DNA from: a bacterium
Lineage (GTDB): Bacteria; Vulcanimicrobiota; Vulcanimicrobiia; Vulcanimicrobiales; Vulcanimicrobiaceae
Reading direction: 5' to 3'
Assembly: GCA_021794175.1 (NCBI GenBank)
Contig: JAJYRI010000007.1
Location: 1 to 59,693 of the forward strand
DNA length: 59,693 bases
Shown piece by piece: positions 33,635-41,504 of the stretch. The translations under genes and the position numbers were made by a program. Each line of letters begins with the position of its first letter. Position 1 is the first letter of the stretch. A model generated the notes under the pieces. It did no database searches. It saw nothing but the letters and a program-made list of their open reading frames with translations, and was not told where the DNA came from.

Positions 33635-34431
33635 GTTTTGAAGCTCGCAAAGAGCGCCCCGACGACTAAATTCCAGCCGTCGACCAAAAGAAAGATCAGA
33701 ATTTTAATCGGCAGCGAGATCAACACCGGCGGAATCATCATCATACCCATCGAGAGCAGGATGCTCGCGACGACCATATCGATCACGATAAATGGGACGT
33801 AAAGCAAGAAGCCGATCTGAAAGGCCGTCTTCAGTTCGGAGATGACGAAGGCCGGGACCAAGATATAGGTAGGAACATCGGCTTGCTTTTTCGGCCGCGG
33901 ATGCTTGGAGATCGAGTAAAAAAGTTCGAGATCTTTTTCGCGTGTCTGCTTAAACATGAACGCTCGCAGCGGTTTCGCAGCACGGTCGAGCGCAACTTGC
34001 TGCGATATCTGTTTCTTCATGTACGGCTGAACGGCGGTGGTATTGATCGTATTGATAACCGGATTCATCACGAAGAACGTCAGCAGCAGCGCGAGCCCGA
34101 TCAATACCTGGTTCGGGGGCACTTGCGCGGTTCCAAGCGCGGTGCGCACGAACGAGAGCACGATGATGATGCGCGTGAACGAGGTCATGAGCACCAACAG
34201 CGTCGGTGCGAGCGCAAGGACGGTAAGCAGTAACAGCACCTGCAATGCGCCCACCACTTGCTGCGGCGACTGCGCCTGCCCTAAACCGATGCTCAGCGAG
34301 GGGATCGGCGGCAACGGCGGCGTCGGTGCGGTCGCCGCCGCCACGTGGACGGGCAGCAGCGCGATCGCAGCAAATCCGAGCAACGCCGCACCAACGCCGA
34401 CGCGCGCCCGCAGCATCATCGCTTGCTCCAT
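33631..34431 (-). CDS. fliP: Flagellar export protein FliP
   Basis: 266 residues. Central pore subunit of the export gate. It starts with a signal peptide (GVGAALLGFAAIALLPVHVAA), as FliP proteins do, then has four membrane helices with MTSFTRIIIVLSFVRTALGTAQ-type and PPNQVLIGLALLLTFFVM motifs and the PAFVISELKTAFQIGFLLYVPF signature. It overlaps fliO by 16 bases. Confidence 0.97.
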   Translation of the reverse strand: MEQAMMLRARVGVGAALLGFAAIALLPVHVAAATAPTPPLPPIPSLSIGLGQAQSPQQVVGALQVLLLLTVLALAPTLLVLMTSFTRIIIVLSFVRTALGTAQVPPNQVLIGLALLLTFFVMNPVINTINTTAVQPYMKKQISQQVALDRAAKPLRAFMFKQTREKDLELFYSISKHPRPKKQADVPTYILVPAFVISELKTAFQIGFLLYVPFIVIDMVVASILLSMGMMMIPPVLISLPIKILIFLLVDGWNLVVGALFASFKT

Positions 34432-34769
34432 GGAAGCGCGAAGATCGAACTCCAGGCGCGTTTGGTGACGTCGAAGCCCGCCCGTTGGGTTGCCATCCAG
34501 CCTTCGATCTCCTCGGCGGGAATCTCGATGATCTGCCGCGTTCCCGAGACCGCGCTCGCGACGAGGAGATAGCGCGCCCCGACTTTGACGACGTGCAAGG
34601 CGCCGTGCGCGCCGAGCGGGGTCGATTCCAGAACCGTTACCAGGCGCCGCTCGGCCGAAAGAACGATGCGTCCGCGCCCTAATGCTTTGACGAGCGCGGC
34701 AAAGAGCAGCAAAACGACAGCGACGACGATCAACGCGAAGATGTATTGAGTCCAGAGATGCGTGGTCAT
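34416..34769 (-). CDS. fliO: Flagellar protein FliO
   Basis: 117 residues. FliO helps assemble FliP. One N-terminal membrane helix (about 8-30, IFALIVVAVVLLLFAALV) and a cytoplasmic FliO domain with STPLGAHGALHVVKVGARYLLVASA. Position between fliY and fliP confirms the call. Confidence 0.9.
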   Translation of the reverse strand: MTTHLWTQYIFALIVVAVVLLLFAALVKALGRGRIVLSAERRLVTVLESTPLGAHGALHVVKVGARYLLVASAVSGTRQIIEIPAEEIEGWMATQRAGFDVTKRAWSSIFALPWSKR

Positions 34770-34789
34770 GAACCGCTACGCGGGCTCCG

Positions 34790-35674
34790 CTAGCCGACCT
34801 GAGGATTCAGCTCGCTGATTTTCACCGCATATTTATCGTCCACGACGACGACCTCTCCGCGCGCAATAAGAATATTATTGACGAAGATGTCGATCGGGTC
34901 GACCGCGAGCTTATCGAGTTCGAACACGCTTCCTTGCTGGAGGGAAACGACGTCGCGCAACTGCATCACGGTCTTTCCGAGAATCGCGCGCACTTGCAGC
35001 GGTACGTCGTGAACGAGATCGAGATTCGCCTGTCCGGCCGGCGTCTTCTTCGCCTGCGTGGGCACGATGGGAGCGAATTGCGCCGGGGCGGCGGCGACCG
35101 GTGCCGGCGCCGGCTTTGCGGTTGCCGTCGAGGCAGCGACGCCGGCGGCGACCGGGGCAGGTTCTTCCGCGCTGCCGAGTTTCGAGAGCGTGATCGCAGC
35201 GAAATCGACTGCAATACGCGGCGCCAAGTCGTTTTCGAGTTGTACCGGGGCGCTGTACGACTGGAAGGGCGGCGGCGGCAGCAGCGTTGCATCGCTGCAA
35301 AGCTCGGCGTGGATGCCGGCGGTTCCGGCACCGATGCTCTCGGCCAGGCGCTCGGCCATCGCCACCGCGATCTGCGAGACGGTCTCCGAAGCGATCGAGA
35401 GTTGCATCGGGCCAAGCTCGCCGACCGACTCTTCTCCCCCGAGCATCAGCCCGACGATATGCGCGAGATCGTCACGCTGGAAGCGAACGACGAGCTGAGC
35501 ACCGATCGAGGGAATGTCGGCGAGGGCGATCAGTTCGTCCCCGTCGGTATGAATCGAGCCTTCGTGGTCGGCGCGAATGCCCGCCCCGGCGACCGCCGAT
35601 TGCTCGACCAAGCGCCCGAGCACGGTCGCAGCCGCCGCAAACATCGCGTCGGCGAGATTATCGATCTGCATCAT
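34790..35674 (-). CDS. fliY: Flagellar switch protein FliY/FliN
   Basis: 294 residues, longer than FliN (about 130). The C-terminal 90 residues are a SpoA/FliN domain: VPLQVRAILGKTVMQLRDV, PIDIFVNNILIARGEVVVVDDKYAVKI. The N-terminal 165 residues form a CheC-like domain, as in FliY of Bacillus and Thermotoga (TVLGRLVEQSAV, SETVSQIAVAMAERLAESIG), joined by an Ala/Pro linker (about 175-205). FliY can remove phosphate from CheY-P, but the E-x3-N pair is poorly kept here, so activity is doubtful. Located between fliM and fliO. Confidence 0.92.
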   Translation of the reverse strand: MMQIDNLADAMFAAAATVLGRLVEQSAVAGAGIRADHEGSIHTDGDELIALADIPSIGAQLVVRFQRDDLAHIVGLMLGGEESVGELGPMQLSIASETVSQIAVAMAERLAESIGAGTAGIHAELCSDATLLPPPPFQSYSAPVQLENDLAPRIAVDFAAITLSKLGSAEEPAPVAAGVAASTATAKPAPAPVAAAPAQFAPIVPTQAKKTPAGQANLDLVHDVPLQVRAILGKTVMQLRDVVSLQQGSVFELDKLAVDPIDIFVNNILIARGEVVVVDDKYAVKISELNPQVG

Positions 35675-35680
35675 CGTCGC

Positions 35681-36670
35681 TTATTCGTCCTCATTCGTGA
35701 GCGCACCGGCAACCTTCATAGCATAGCGATCTTTATAGACCCCGGGGAAGAGGTGGTACTTCTCCCGCTCGTTGACTTTCCCCACCAGGGGCTGCGAAGT
35801 CTCGTTATCGAGTACGACGAGATCGCCGAGCTGTAACGAAACGAGATCGCGCAGCGAGAGCACCGTGCGCCCCAACTCGACCTCGAAATCGATCTCCGCC
35901 CGTTCGACGTTTCGTTCGAGCTGGGCGACATCGTCCTCGGTCATCCCTCGCCCGGCGATCACCGTCGGCGACCATTGAAAATCGGTGAGTTGCTGGCCGA
36001 TCGACTGCAAGACCAAGTAGGGCAGGCAGAAATTCATCACGCCGGCCATATCGCCGACCTTCAACTCCATCGAGACGTACGCGATGATCTGGTCGAGAGG
36101 GATGATGCGCGGAATGAATTGCGGGTTGGAATCGAGCGCTTCGATCTTCAGCGAGAGCGTCAGCAGGTAGTTCCACGATTCGCGATAGCTGTTGAGCATG
36201 CGCGCCATGAAGCGCTGCATGAGCGTCCGCTCGATATCGGTGAGATCGCGCAATTTCGGCGGAAACCAACCCGGACCGCCCAGCAAGCGATCGATGATCG
36301 AAAAGACGAGGTTCAGATCGACCTGGACGATCCCACTCCCCGGCAGCGGATCCATCGAAAAGATCGCGAGAATCGACGGGATACCGATCGAGGCGATAAA
36401 ATCGCCGTAGCTGATCTGCTCGATCGAGACGATCGTCGCTTCGACGCGCGTACGTAGGTAAACGGAGAGCGAGTTATTGAGCAGTCGGGTAAAGTTTTCG
36501 TGCAACGTACGGAGCGTTTGCAACTGGTTATTTGAAAACTTATCGAGCCGTTTGTTAAAGCGAAAATCGAACGACTTGATGCGCCGGCTCTCGATCGTTT
36601 CGAGCTGCGATTCTTCGCTGCCGAGTTGATTGATGAGGGCATCGATCTCTTCTTGCGATAGACTCGACAT
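35681..36670 (-). CDS. fliM: Flagellar motor switch protein FliM
   Basis: 329 residues. Binds CheY-P and links the switch to the rotor. The N-terminal peptide LSQEEIDALINQL is the CheY-P docking helix. The middle CheC-like domain (FDFRFNKRLDKFSNNQLQTL, then TDIERTLMQRFMARML) and the C-terminal SpoA domain (FEVELGRTVLSLRDLVSLQLGD-type end) are complete. It lies between motB and fliY with small gaps. Confidence 0.97.
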   Translation of the reverse strand: MSSLSQEEIDALINQLGSEESQLETIESRRIKSFDFRFNKRLDKFSNNQLQTLRTLHENFTRLLNNSLSVYLRTRVEATIVSIEQISYGDFIASIGIPSILAIFSMDPLPGSGIVQVDLNLVFSIIDRLLGGPGWFPPKLRDLTDIERTLMQRFMARMLNSYRESWNYLLTLSLKIEALDSNPQFIPRIIPLDQIIAYVSMELKVGDMAGVMNFCLPYLVLQSIGQQLTDFQWSPTVIAGRGMTEDDVAQLERNVERAEIDFEVELGRTVLSLRDLVSLQLGDLVVLDNETSQPLVGKVNEREKYHLFPGVYKDRYAMKVAGALTNEDE

Positions 36671-36679
36671 GGCGCGCTC

Positions 36680-37516
36680 CTAGCTCTTGCCCGTGGGCTT
36701 GACGGAAGGATGGGGGACCGGCTTTTTCACTGCTTGGACGACGCGATTGGTCTGCGCGGTCGGCTGCGGAATATCGCTCTTGTTGAGAATGACGATATCG
36801 ACGCGGCGATTCTCCTGGCGCCCGGCGGCCGTCGCATTGCTGACCCGCGGATGGAACTTGCCGTATCCCGCAGCGGCGACCCGGGTCGGGTCGATGCCGT
36901 CGTTCTCGACGAGATAGCGCACGACGTTGACCGCGCGCGCGGTCGAGAGCTCCCAATTCGAGGGATAGCGCAGCGTATGGATCGGCACGTTATCGGTGTT
37001 GCCCTCGACCCGAATCGGGTTGGCGGTCTTTTTGAGAAAGCCGGCAACCGTATCGAGTATCTTCAGCGTCTGCGGCCGAATGCGCGCGCTCCCGCTGTTA
37101 TAGAAAGATTGGTCGGAGAGCAAGGTCACCACCAGGTTATGCCGCTCGACGCGGATCTGCACCTGGTGCTGAAGTTGATTTTTCTGCACGTATCGCTCGA
37201 GCTCGCGCTGCAGGGTCGGGATATTGGCGTTCGCCCCGAAGGATTGTTGGCCGTTGCTGCCACCGTTGGGGGGCTGGTTGATCGACCAGACATTATTGAA
37301 CCCGCCGGAGACCGATTTCGCGAACGCCTGCACCTTGACGCGGCTGATCGTGGACATCGCAAACAGGATGATAAAGAGCGCGAGCATCAGCGTGATCATG
37401 TCGGCGTACGTGAGTAGCCAACGCATCATTCCGGCCGTCTCGACTTGCTGCTCCTTCTGTTTGTTGTGGAGCTTCGATTCGGCCGCGCGCGCGGCGGTCT
37501 TTACGGGTTGCGCCAT
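36680..37516 (-). CDS. motB: Flagellar stator protein MotB
   Basis: 278 residues. Anchors the stator to peptidoglycan. The N-terminal helix carries the proton-path Asp39 (WLLTYADMITLMLALF). After a Gly/Asn-rich linker and plug region, an OmpA-like domain occupies the C-terminal half with VEGNTDNVPI, NWELSTARAVNVVRYL and QENRRVDIVI. Directly after motA. A proton or sodium preference cannot be decided with confidence. Confidence 0.96.
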   Translation of the reverse strand: MAQPVKTAARAAESKLHNKQKEQQVETAGMMRWLLTYADMITLMLALFIILFAMSTISRVKVQAFAKSVSGGFNNVWSINQPPNGGSNGQQSFGANANIPTLQRELERYVQKNQLQHQVQIRVERHNLVVTLLSDQSFYNSGSARIRPQTLKILDTVAGFLKKTANPIRVEGNTDNVPIHTLRYPSNWELSTARAVNVVRYLVENDGIDPTRVAAAGYGKFHPRVSNATAAGRQENRRVDIVILNKSDIPQPTAQTNRVVQAVKKPVPHPSVKPTGKS

Positions 37517-37525
37517 ACGATCGGG

Positions 37526-38365
37526 TTACGTCGAACTCGCCGCTAGCTCGTCGGTGGCGACCGCCCCGCCTTCTTCGACATGCGCTTCGCGATCGCGCGG
37601 ATCGAGGAACGCCAGCAGCTTCTCTTCGAGCAAGCGCGGGTTATCGCCCGACTGAATCGCCAGGATCCCTTCGATCATGATCTCGCGCAGCAGCAAAAGT
37701 TCGCCGTTACGCTCCTTGATTTTCGTCGCAATCGGCAGCCAGAGCAAGTTGGCGAACATGATACCGAAGAAGGTCGCGACGAACGCCTGCGCCGTTGCGA
37801 CGCCGATCGAACCGGCGATATTCGTGCTGTTGGCCGCCGATGCCAGGCCCTTGAGCATGCCGATGAGGCCGAGAACGGTGCCGATGATGCCGAGGGTCGG
37901 GGAATAGCCGCCGAGACAAGTGAAGACCGACTCCGCCTTCGCTCCGCGCTCTTGGTTATTGCTAACCTCGGTTTCCAAAACTTTACGGATGATCTCGGTA
38001 TCGCGGCCATCGATAACGAGCTGGATGCCCTTGCGCATGAATTCATCGTCGAGCGCCGCCGCCTCGTTCTCCAACGCGAGTAACCCCTCGCGACGCGCCT
38101 TCTCAGCGAAGGCAACCAGGGTCGCGATGACATCGCGTTCGTGGTAGTTGCGCGTGGTGAATGCGGTCTTGAAGCCGCCGAAAAAGCCGCTAAAAAAGGT
38201 GCGCCAGGGGAACGAAGTGACCGTCGCGCCGATCGTTCCACCGAGAATCAAGACAATCGCTTCCCAGCGTCCGAAAATGATGCCGGGATCGGTTCCTCCG
38301 ACGGCGCCGGCGAGCACGATCACGCCAAAGCTGAGAACCAGGCCTATGATAGTTGCGATATCCAA
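37526..38365 (-). CDS. motA: Flagellar stator protein MotA
   Basis: 279 residues. Four membrane helices; family marks include GTDPGIIFGRWEAIVLILGG, the KGIQLVIDG cytoplasmic region, and YSPTLGIIGTVLGLIGML followed by an IGVATAQAFVATFFGIMFANL helix. Followed after 9 bases by motB. Complete. Confidence 0.96.
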   Translation of the reverse strand: MDIATIIGLVLSFGVIVLAGAVGGTDPGIIFGRWEAIVLILGGTIGATVTSFPWRTFFSGFFGGFKTAFTTRNYHERDVIATLVAFAEKARREGLLALENEAAALDDEFMRKGIQLVIDGRDTEIIRKVLETEVSNNQERGAKAESVFTCLGGYSPTLGIIGTVLGLIGMLKGLASAANSTNIAGSIGVATAQAFVATFFGIMFANLLWLPIATKIKERNGELLLLREIMIEGILAIQSGDNPRLLEEKLLAFLDPRDREAHVEEGGAVATDELAASST

Positions 38366-38391
38366 AACTCAGCGCTCCAATCTGTTCCGCA

Positions 38392-38601
38392 TCAAGCCCC
38401 CTCGCGAACCGACTCGGCCGGGCCGTAGATTCTTCGCTTGAAGTCGACGATTTTCTTCTGTATCTCAAGCATCGAATCGCGTACCAGGAGTTTGTTGCCC
38501 GAGGTGAGCGTAACGACGGTATCGGGCGTCTCCTCGACGGCTTCGATGAGGTCGCTGTTGACCATGACGGTGCCGCCGTTGAGGCGCTGAAGGACGATCA
38601 C
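38392..38601 (-). CDS. flbD: FlbD/SwrD family flagellar protein
   Basis: 69 residues from GTG 38601. The small FlbD family is found in flagellar operons between flgE and motA; in Bacillus the homologue SwrD increases motor power. Signature: LQRLNGGTVMVNSDLIEAVE, ETPDTVVTLTSGNKLLVRDS. There is no Shine-Dalgarno within the usual distance; the start codon lies in the arm of a perfect 13-pair hairpin. Confidence 0.9.
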   Translation of the reverse strand: MIVLQRLNGGTVMVNSDLIEAVEETPDTVVTLTSGNKLLVRDSMLEIQKKIVDFKRRIYGPAESVREGA

Positions 38602-38629
38602 GCCGAGGGGTTGGCGCCCCTCGGCGTGA
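38598..38629 (-). promoter_or_regulatory. Hairpin enclosing the flbD start codon
   Basis: Arms 38598-38610 and 38617-38629 pair perfectly over 13 bases with a 6-base loop. On the minus strand the downstream arm ends in the flbD GTG, and the only purine-rich stretch (GAGGGG) lies in the upstream arm. There is no U-run, so it is not a standard terminator. It could limit flbD translation or protect flgE mRNA from decay. Confidence 0.65.
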
Positions 38630-38652
38630 AGGCCTGCACGCTTGCGCGAACC

Positions 38653-40509
38653 TTAGTTCTCGCTCGCCTGCAAGTGCGTGACCGTGATCAGGTTCTGATC
38701 GGCGGTCGTGATGCCGCGGGTGTTCGCTTCGAATGCACGTTGCGCCGCGATCATCTTAGTGAACTGATCGGCGAGAGAGACGTTGGATTGCTCCAGCGCT
38801 CCCGAGACGATCGAGCCGAGGCTGCCGGTCGTGGCAGCTCCGACCTGTGCGAGCCCGGAGTTGGCCGTCTGCTGGAAGAAATTACTTCCGACGCGGTTGA
38901 GGCCTTGCTCGTTCTGGAAGGTCGCCAGCGCGACTTGCGCGAGCGCCTTCTGCTGACCGTTGGTGAACGATCCGGTGATCGTCCCATCCTGCCCGACCGT
39001 GATGTTCGAGAGGATGCCGGCCTGATAGCCGTTCTGGGTCAGCGTATTTGCCGTGTAGGTACCCGCCAAACTCGCGTTGTTCGAGAAGTCGAGCCCGATC
39101 GGCCCGAGTGCGGGCGTGCCGCCCCCGGCGGTCGGCGCAACCGAGTTATTCCCGGTTCCCGGCCCCCATGAGGTGACGTTGAGCTGGTTGCCCTGTTGGA
39201 TCGATGTCAGCGCCCCGGCTGTATGGAAATCGCCGGTCTGGGTCGCCCCGCCGATCGAGGTACCCGCTGCGGTCGTCTCGATCGAGGAGGTGTTGATGAA
39301 CTGCCCGTTCTGGTCGAAGTAGGCGTAGCCCAACGTCCCCGAGGTTCCGGTGCCGAAGGTCGGTGCGGTGACCGCGCCGCCTGCGGCGACGCTCCCCGGC
39401 GTCTTGATCGTCTGGAAGGTCGTGCCGTCGGCGAAACTGACGGAGACCTGCCAGCGCGTCGCCGGCGTCCGCACGTTGCCGCTCGCGTCGGTGACGCTCT
39501 TCGGCAACCCGCTCGTTCCTCCGGTGACGCCAAGCGTCGTCGAAGAACCGGCAGTTAGTGCGCCGGCAAGAGTAACGGTATCGGCACCGATCTGAATCGT
39601 CGAGCCTGCCGATGCCGTTACGACGGCGCCGGAGTTGGTATCGACCAGCGTCGCCGCGGTACCCGCACCATTGACGGTGATTTGGATCGAATCGTTGGCC
39701 TGGGTAGTCGGGCTGACCGAAACCGTGGCGATATTTCCTACCGTACCGGCCGTCACCGCGGTGGTTGCAGCCGTTGCACCGGCAGCGTCCGGGGTGTAGG
39801 TGATCGTCGCTTGGTGCGCGACCCCGAGCGAATCGTAGATCGTCGTCGAGATCGTGTACGGCGTGCCGTTCGTCGGAGCGCCGCCGACCGAGTAGTTGAG
39901 CGCCTGCGCCCACTGCGTCTGGTCGAGGTTGCCGCCGAAGGAGACGTCGAAGACCTTATCGGTCGACGTCGGGCCGGTCTTCACGCCGAAGCCGGTTCCC
40001 GTCGCCTGCTCCTGCTGGCCGAGCGGAATGGTGATCGCACCCGGCGTACCGCTCGCGCTGATCTGCCCTTGTGCGTTGGCCATATAGCCCTGCACCGCAA
40101 GCCCGCTGCCGGGATCGTAGAGCAGACCGTTCTGGTTGAGCGAGAACGCGCCGCTGCGCGTGTAACTCGGCGTGCCGGTTCCGTTCGCATTGGCGAGAAC
40201 GAAGAATCCGTTGCCGTTGATCGCGAGATCGGTGTTGACGCCGGTCGTTTCGAGCCCGCCCTGGTTGAAGAGCGTGTCGATGGTGTTGACCTTGACGCCG
40301 AGACCGATCTCTTGCGGATTGACGCCGCCGTTGGTGGTCGTCGGGCCGCTGGCGTAACCGAGTTGATTGTAGAATTGATCGGCGAACGTCATGCGCTGGC
40401 CTTTGAAGCCATAGGTGCCGATGTTCGCGATGTTGTTGCTCAGGAGATCGATCCAGCTCTGGTATGCATTGAGTCCGGATATCCCCGTATAGAGCGAGTC
40501 AAATCCCAT
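38653..40509 (-). CDS. flgE: Flagellar hook protein FlgE
   Basis: 618 residues, longer than the 400 usual in enterics because the central domain is enlarged (Ala/Thr/Gly-rich repeats from about 170 to 480). The conserved ends are intact: SLYTGISGLNAYQSWIDLLSNNIANIGTYGFK at the start, GVKVNTIDTLFNQGGLETTG and DLAINGNGFFVL next, and FTKMIAAQRAFEANTRGI with TADQNLITVTHL at the end. Some of it could be typed FlgF/FlgG-like, but size and context favour the hook. AGAGG lies 9 bases before the ATG. Confidence 0.94.
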   Translation of the reverse strand: MGFDSLYTGISGLNAYQSWIDLLSNNIANIGTYGFKGQRMTFADQFYNQLGYASGPTTTNGGVNPQEIGLGVKVNTIDTLFNQGGLETTGVNTDLAINGNGFFVLANANGTGTPSYTRSGAFSLNQNGLLYDPGSGLAVQGYMANAQGQISASGTPGAITIPLGQQEQATGTGFGVKTGPTSTDKVFDVSFGGNLDQTQWAQALNYSVGGAPTNGTPYTISTTIYDSLGVAHQATITYTPDAAGATAATTAVTAGTVGNIATVSVSPTTQANDSIQITVNGAGTAATLVDTNSGAVVTASAGSTIQIGADTVTLAGALTAGSSTTLGVTGGTSGLPKSVTDASGNVRTPATRWQVSVSFADGTTFQTIKTPGSVAAGGAVTAPTFGTGTSGTLGYAYFDQNGQFINTSSIETTAAGTSIGGATQTGDFHTAGALTSIQQGNQLNVTSWGPGTGNNSVAPTAGGGTPALGPIGLDFSNNASLAGTYTANTLTQNGYQAGILSNITVGQDGTITGSFTNGQQKALAQVALATFQNEQGLNRVGSNFFQQTANSGLAQVGAATTGSLGSIVSGALEQSNVSLADQFTKMIAAQRAFEANTRGITTADQNLITVTHLQASEN

Positions 40510-40532
40510 GTTTATTGACCTCTCAGTTGCGA

Positions 40533-40574
40533 AGCCCCGTGGTGCGTCATTCGATCGGCGCCACGGCCGGGGCT
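40533..40574 (-). other. Intergenic hairpin upstream of flgE
   Basis: AGCCCCG (40533-40539) pairs with CGGGGCT (40568-40574), and an inner GTGG/CCAC pairing is possible. It lies in the 103-base gap between the flagellar operon protein and flgE, just upstream of the flgE ribosome site. No U-run; perhaps an mRNA processing or stability element. Confidence 0.45.
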
Positions 40575-40612
40575 CCGCAATGCGGTCCGCCCCGGATGAG
40601 TGATAACGTGGT

Positions 40613-41008
40613 TCATGCGATCACCGCCGCCGAATCGATATTCGTAAAAATATTATCTTTTAACGAATTACTGTCGACTGCCGTAATCACGGTGCGATTG
40701 GTTACACTGACCACCATCGCAACGTCGCGCAAGAGGAAGAGCGATTGCTTTGCCCCCTTCGCCGCTGCCTTGTCGGTCATCGCGTTGATTTTCGCGACAT
40801 CGTCGTTTGAAAGAGCGATGTTGCGCGATTGCAAACGCGCGGTTGCGTGCGCCGAAAAGCGCACGTCGCCGGAGCTTGCGGTACGGTCGAGAATCGCGCG
40901 AAAACTTTCGCCGGGAGGTATCTCGACCGGGCGCCCGACCGGGCGCGGTGCAGGCCCCGGAAGGATCGTGCCGGGTTGTTGTACCGAGGCGATCTCTTTG
41001 GGATCCAT
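40613..41008 (-). CDS. Flagellar operon protein (TIGR02530 type)
   Basis: 131 residues. Matches the small conserved protein found between flgD and flgE in Firmicute-like operons: FSAHATARLQSRNIALSNDDVAKI, GAKQSLFLLRDVAMVVSVTNRTVITAVD. A possible role as export chaperone or substrate-handling factor is only inferred from operon position. It lies 3 bases from flgD. Confidence 0.85.
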   Translation of the reverse strand: MDPKEIASVQQPGTILPGPAPRPVGRPVEIPPGESFRAILDRTASSGDVRFSAHATARLQSRNIALSNDDVAKINAMTDKAAAKGAKQSLFLLRDVAMVVSVTNRTVITAVDSNSLKDNIFTNIDSAAVIA

Positions 41009-41011
41009 CGT

Positions 41012-41494
41012 CTAGCTTCCGATACCGACGATCTGCTGTGTCGAGAACAGCAAGGGGTTGCCGTTATTATCGGTGAGCGGTTGGCCGTTGCTGCCGTTCA
41101 GTGTAAAGAACGGTTGGCCGTTCTGCACCGTGATGGAAGCGACGGTTCCGGTGACGGTCGAGGTGCCGCCGGCGGCGCTCGTGGCGCCGGTATTGGCGGT
41201 CACGGTTTTCCCCAGCAGTGCCGAGGCTTGCATGACGCCGAAATTCGACGTAAACGCTTGGAACGAGCTGGCGAGATTCGTCTGCGCGGAGAGCGCTTGG
41301 AACTGCGCGAGCTGCGTTACCGATGCCGTCGGATCTTGCGGCGCCGTTGGATCTTGATTTTGCAGTTCTGCGGTCAGCAGTTGCAAGAACGTGTTGAGGC
41401 CGACGTCGGACGATTTGCTCGTCGGCGCGGCGTTCGAGGGTTGTGCGATCAACGAGTTAATCGGTAACGTCGTTGAATTCACGGGTGTCGCCAT
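41012..41494 (-). CDS. flgD: Flagellar hook-cap scaffold FlgD
   Basis: 160 residues. FlgD caps the growing hook. The N-terminal part is typical: FLQLLTAELQNQDPTAPQD, SVTQLAQFQALSAQTNL, ASALLGKTVTA. The C-terminal Tudor/Fn3 part is short. The ATG at 41494 has AAGGAG 6 bases upstream; the longer frame to 41776 is a shadow of fliK. Confidence 0.94.
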   Translation of the reverse strand: MATPVNSTTLPINSLIAQPSNAAPTSKSSDVGLNTFLQLLTAELQNQDPTAPQDPTASVTQLAQFQALSAQTNLASSFQAFTSNFGVMQASALLGKTVTANTGATSAAGGTSTVTGTVASITVQNGQPFFTLNGSNGQPLTDNNGNPLLFSTQQIVGIGS

Positions 41495-41504
41495 TGTTTT
41501 CTCC

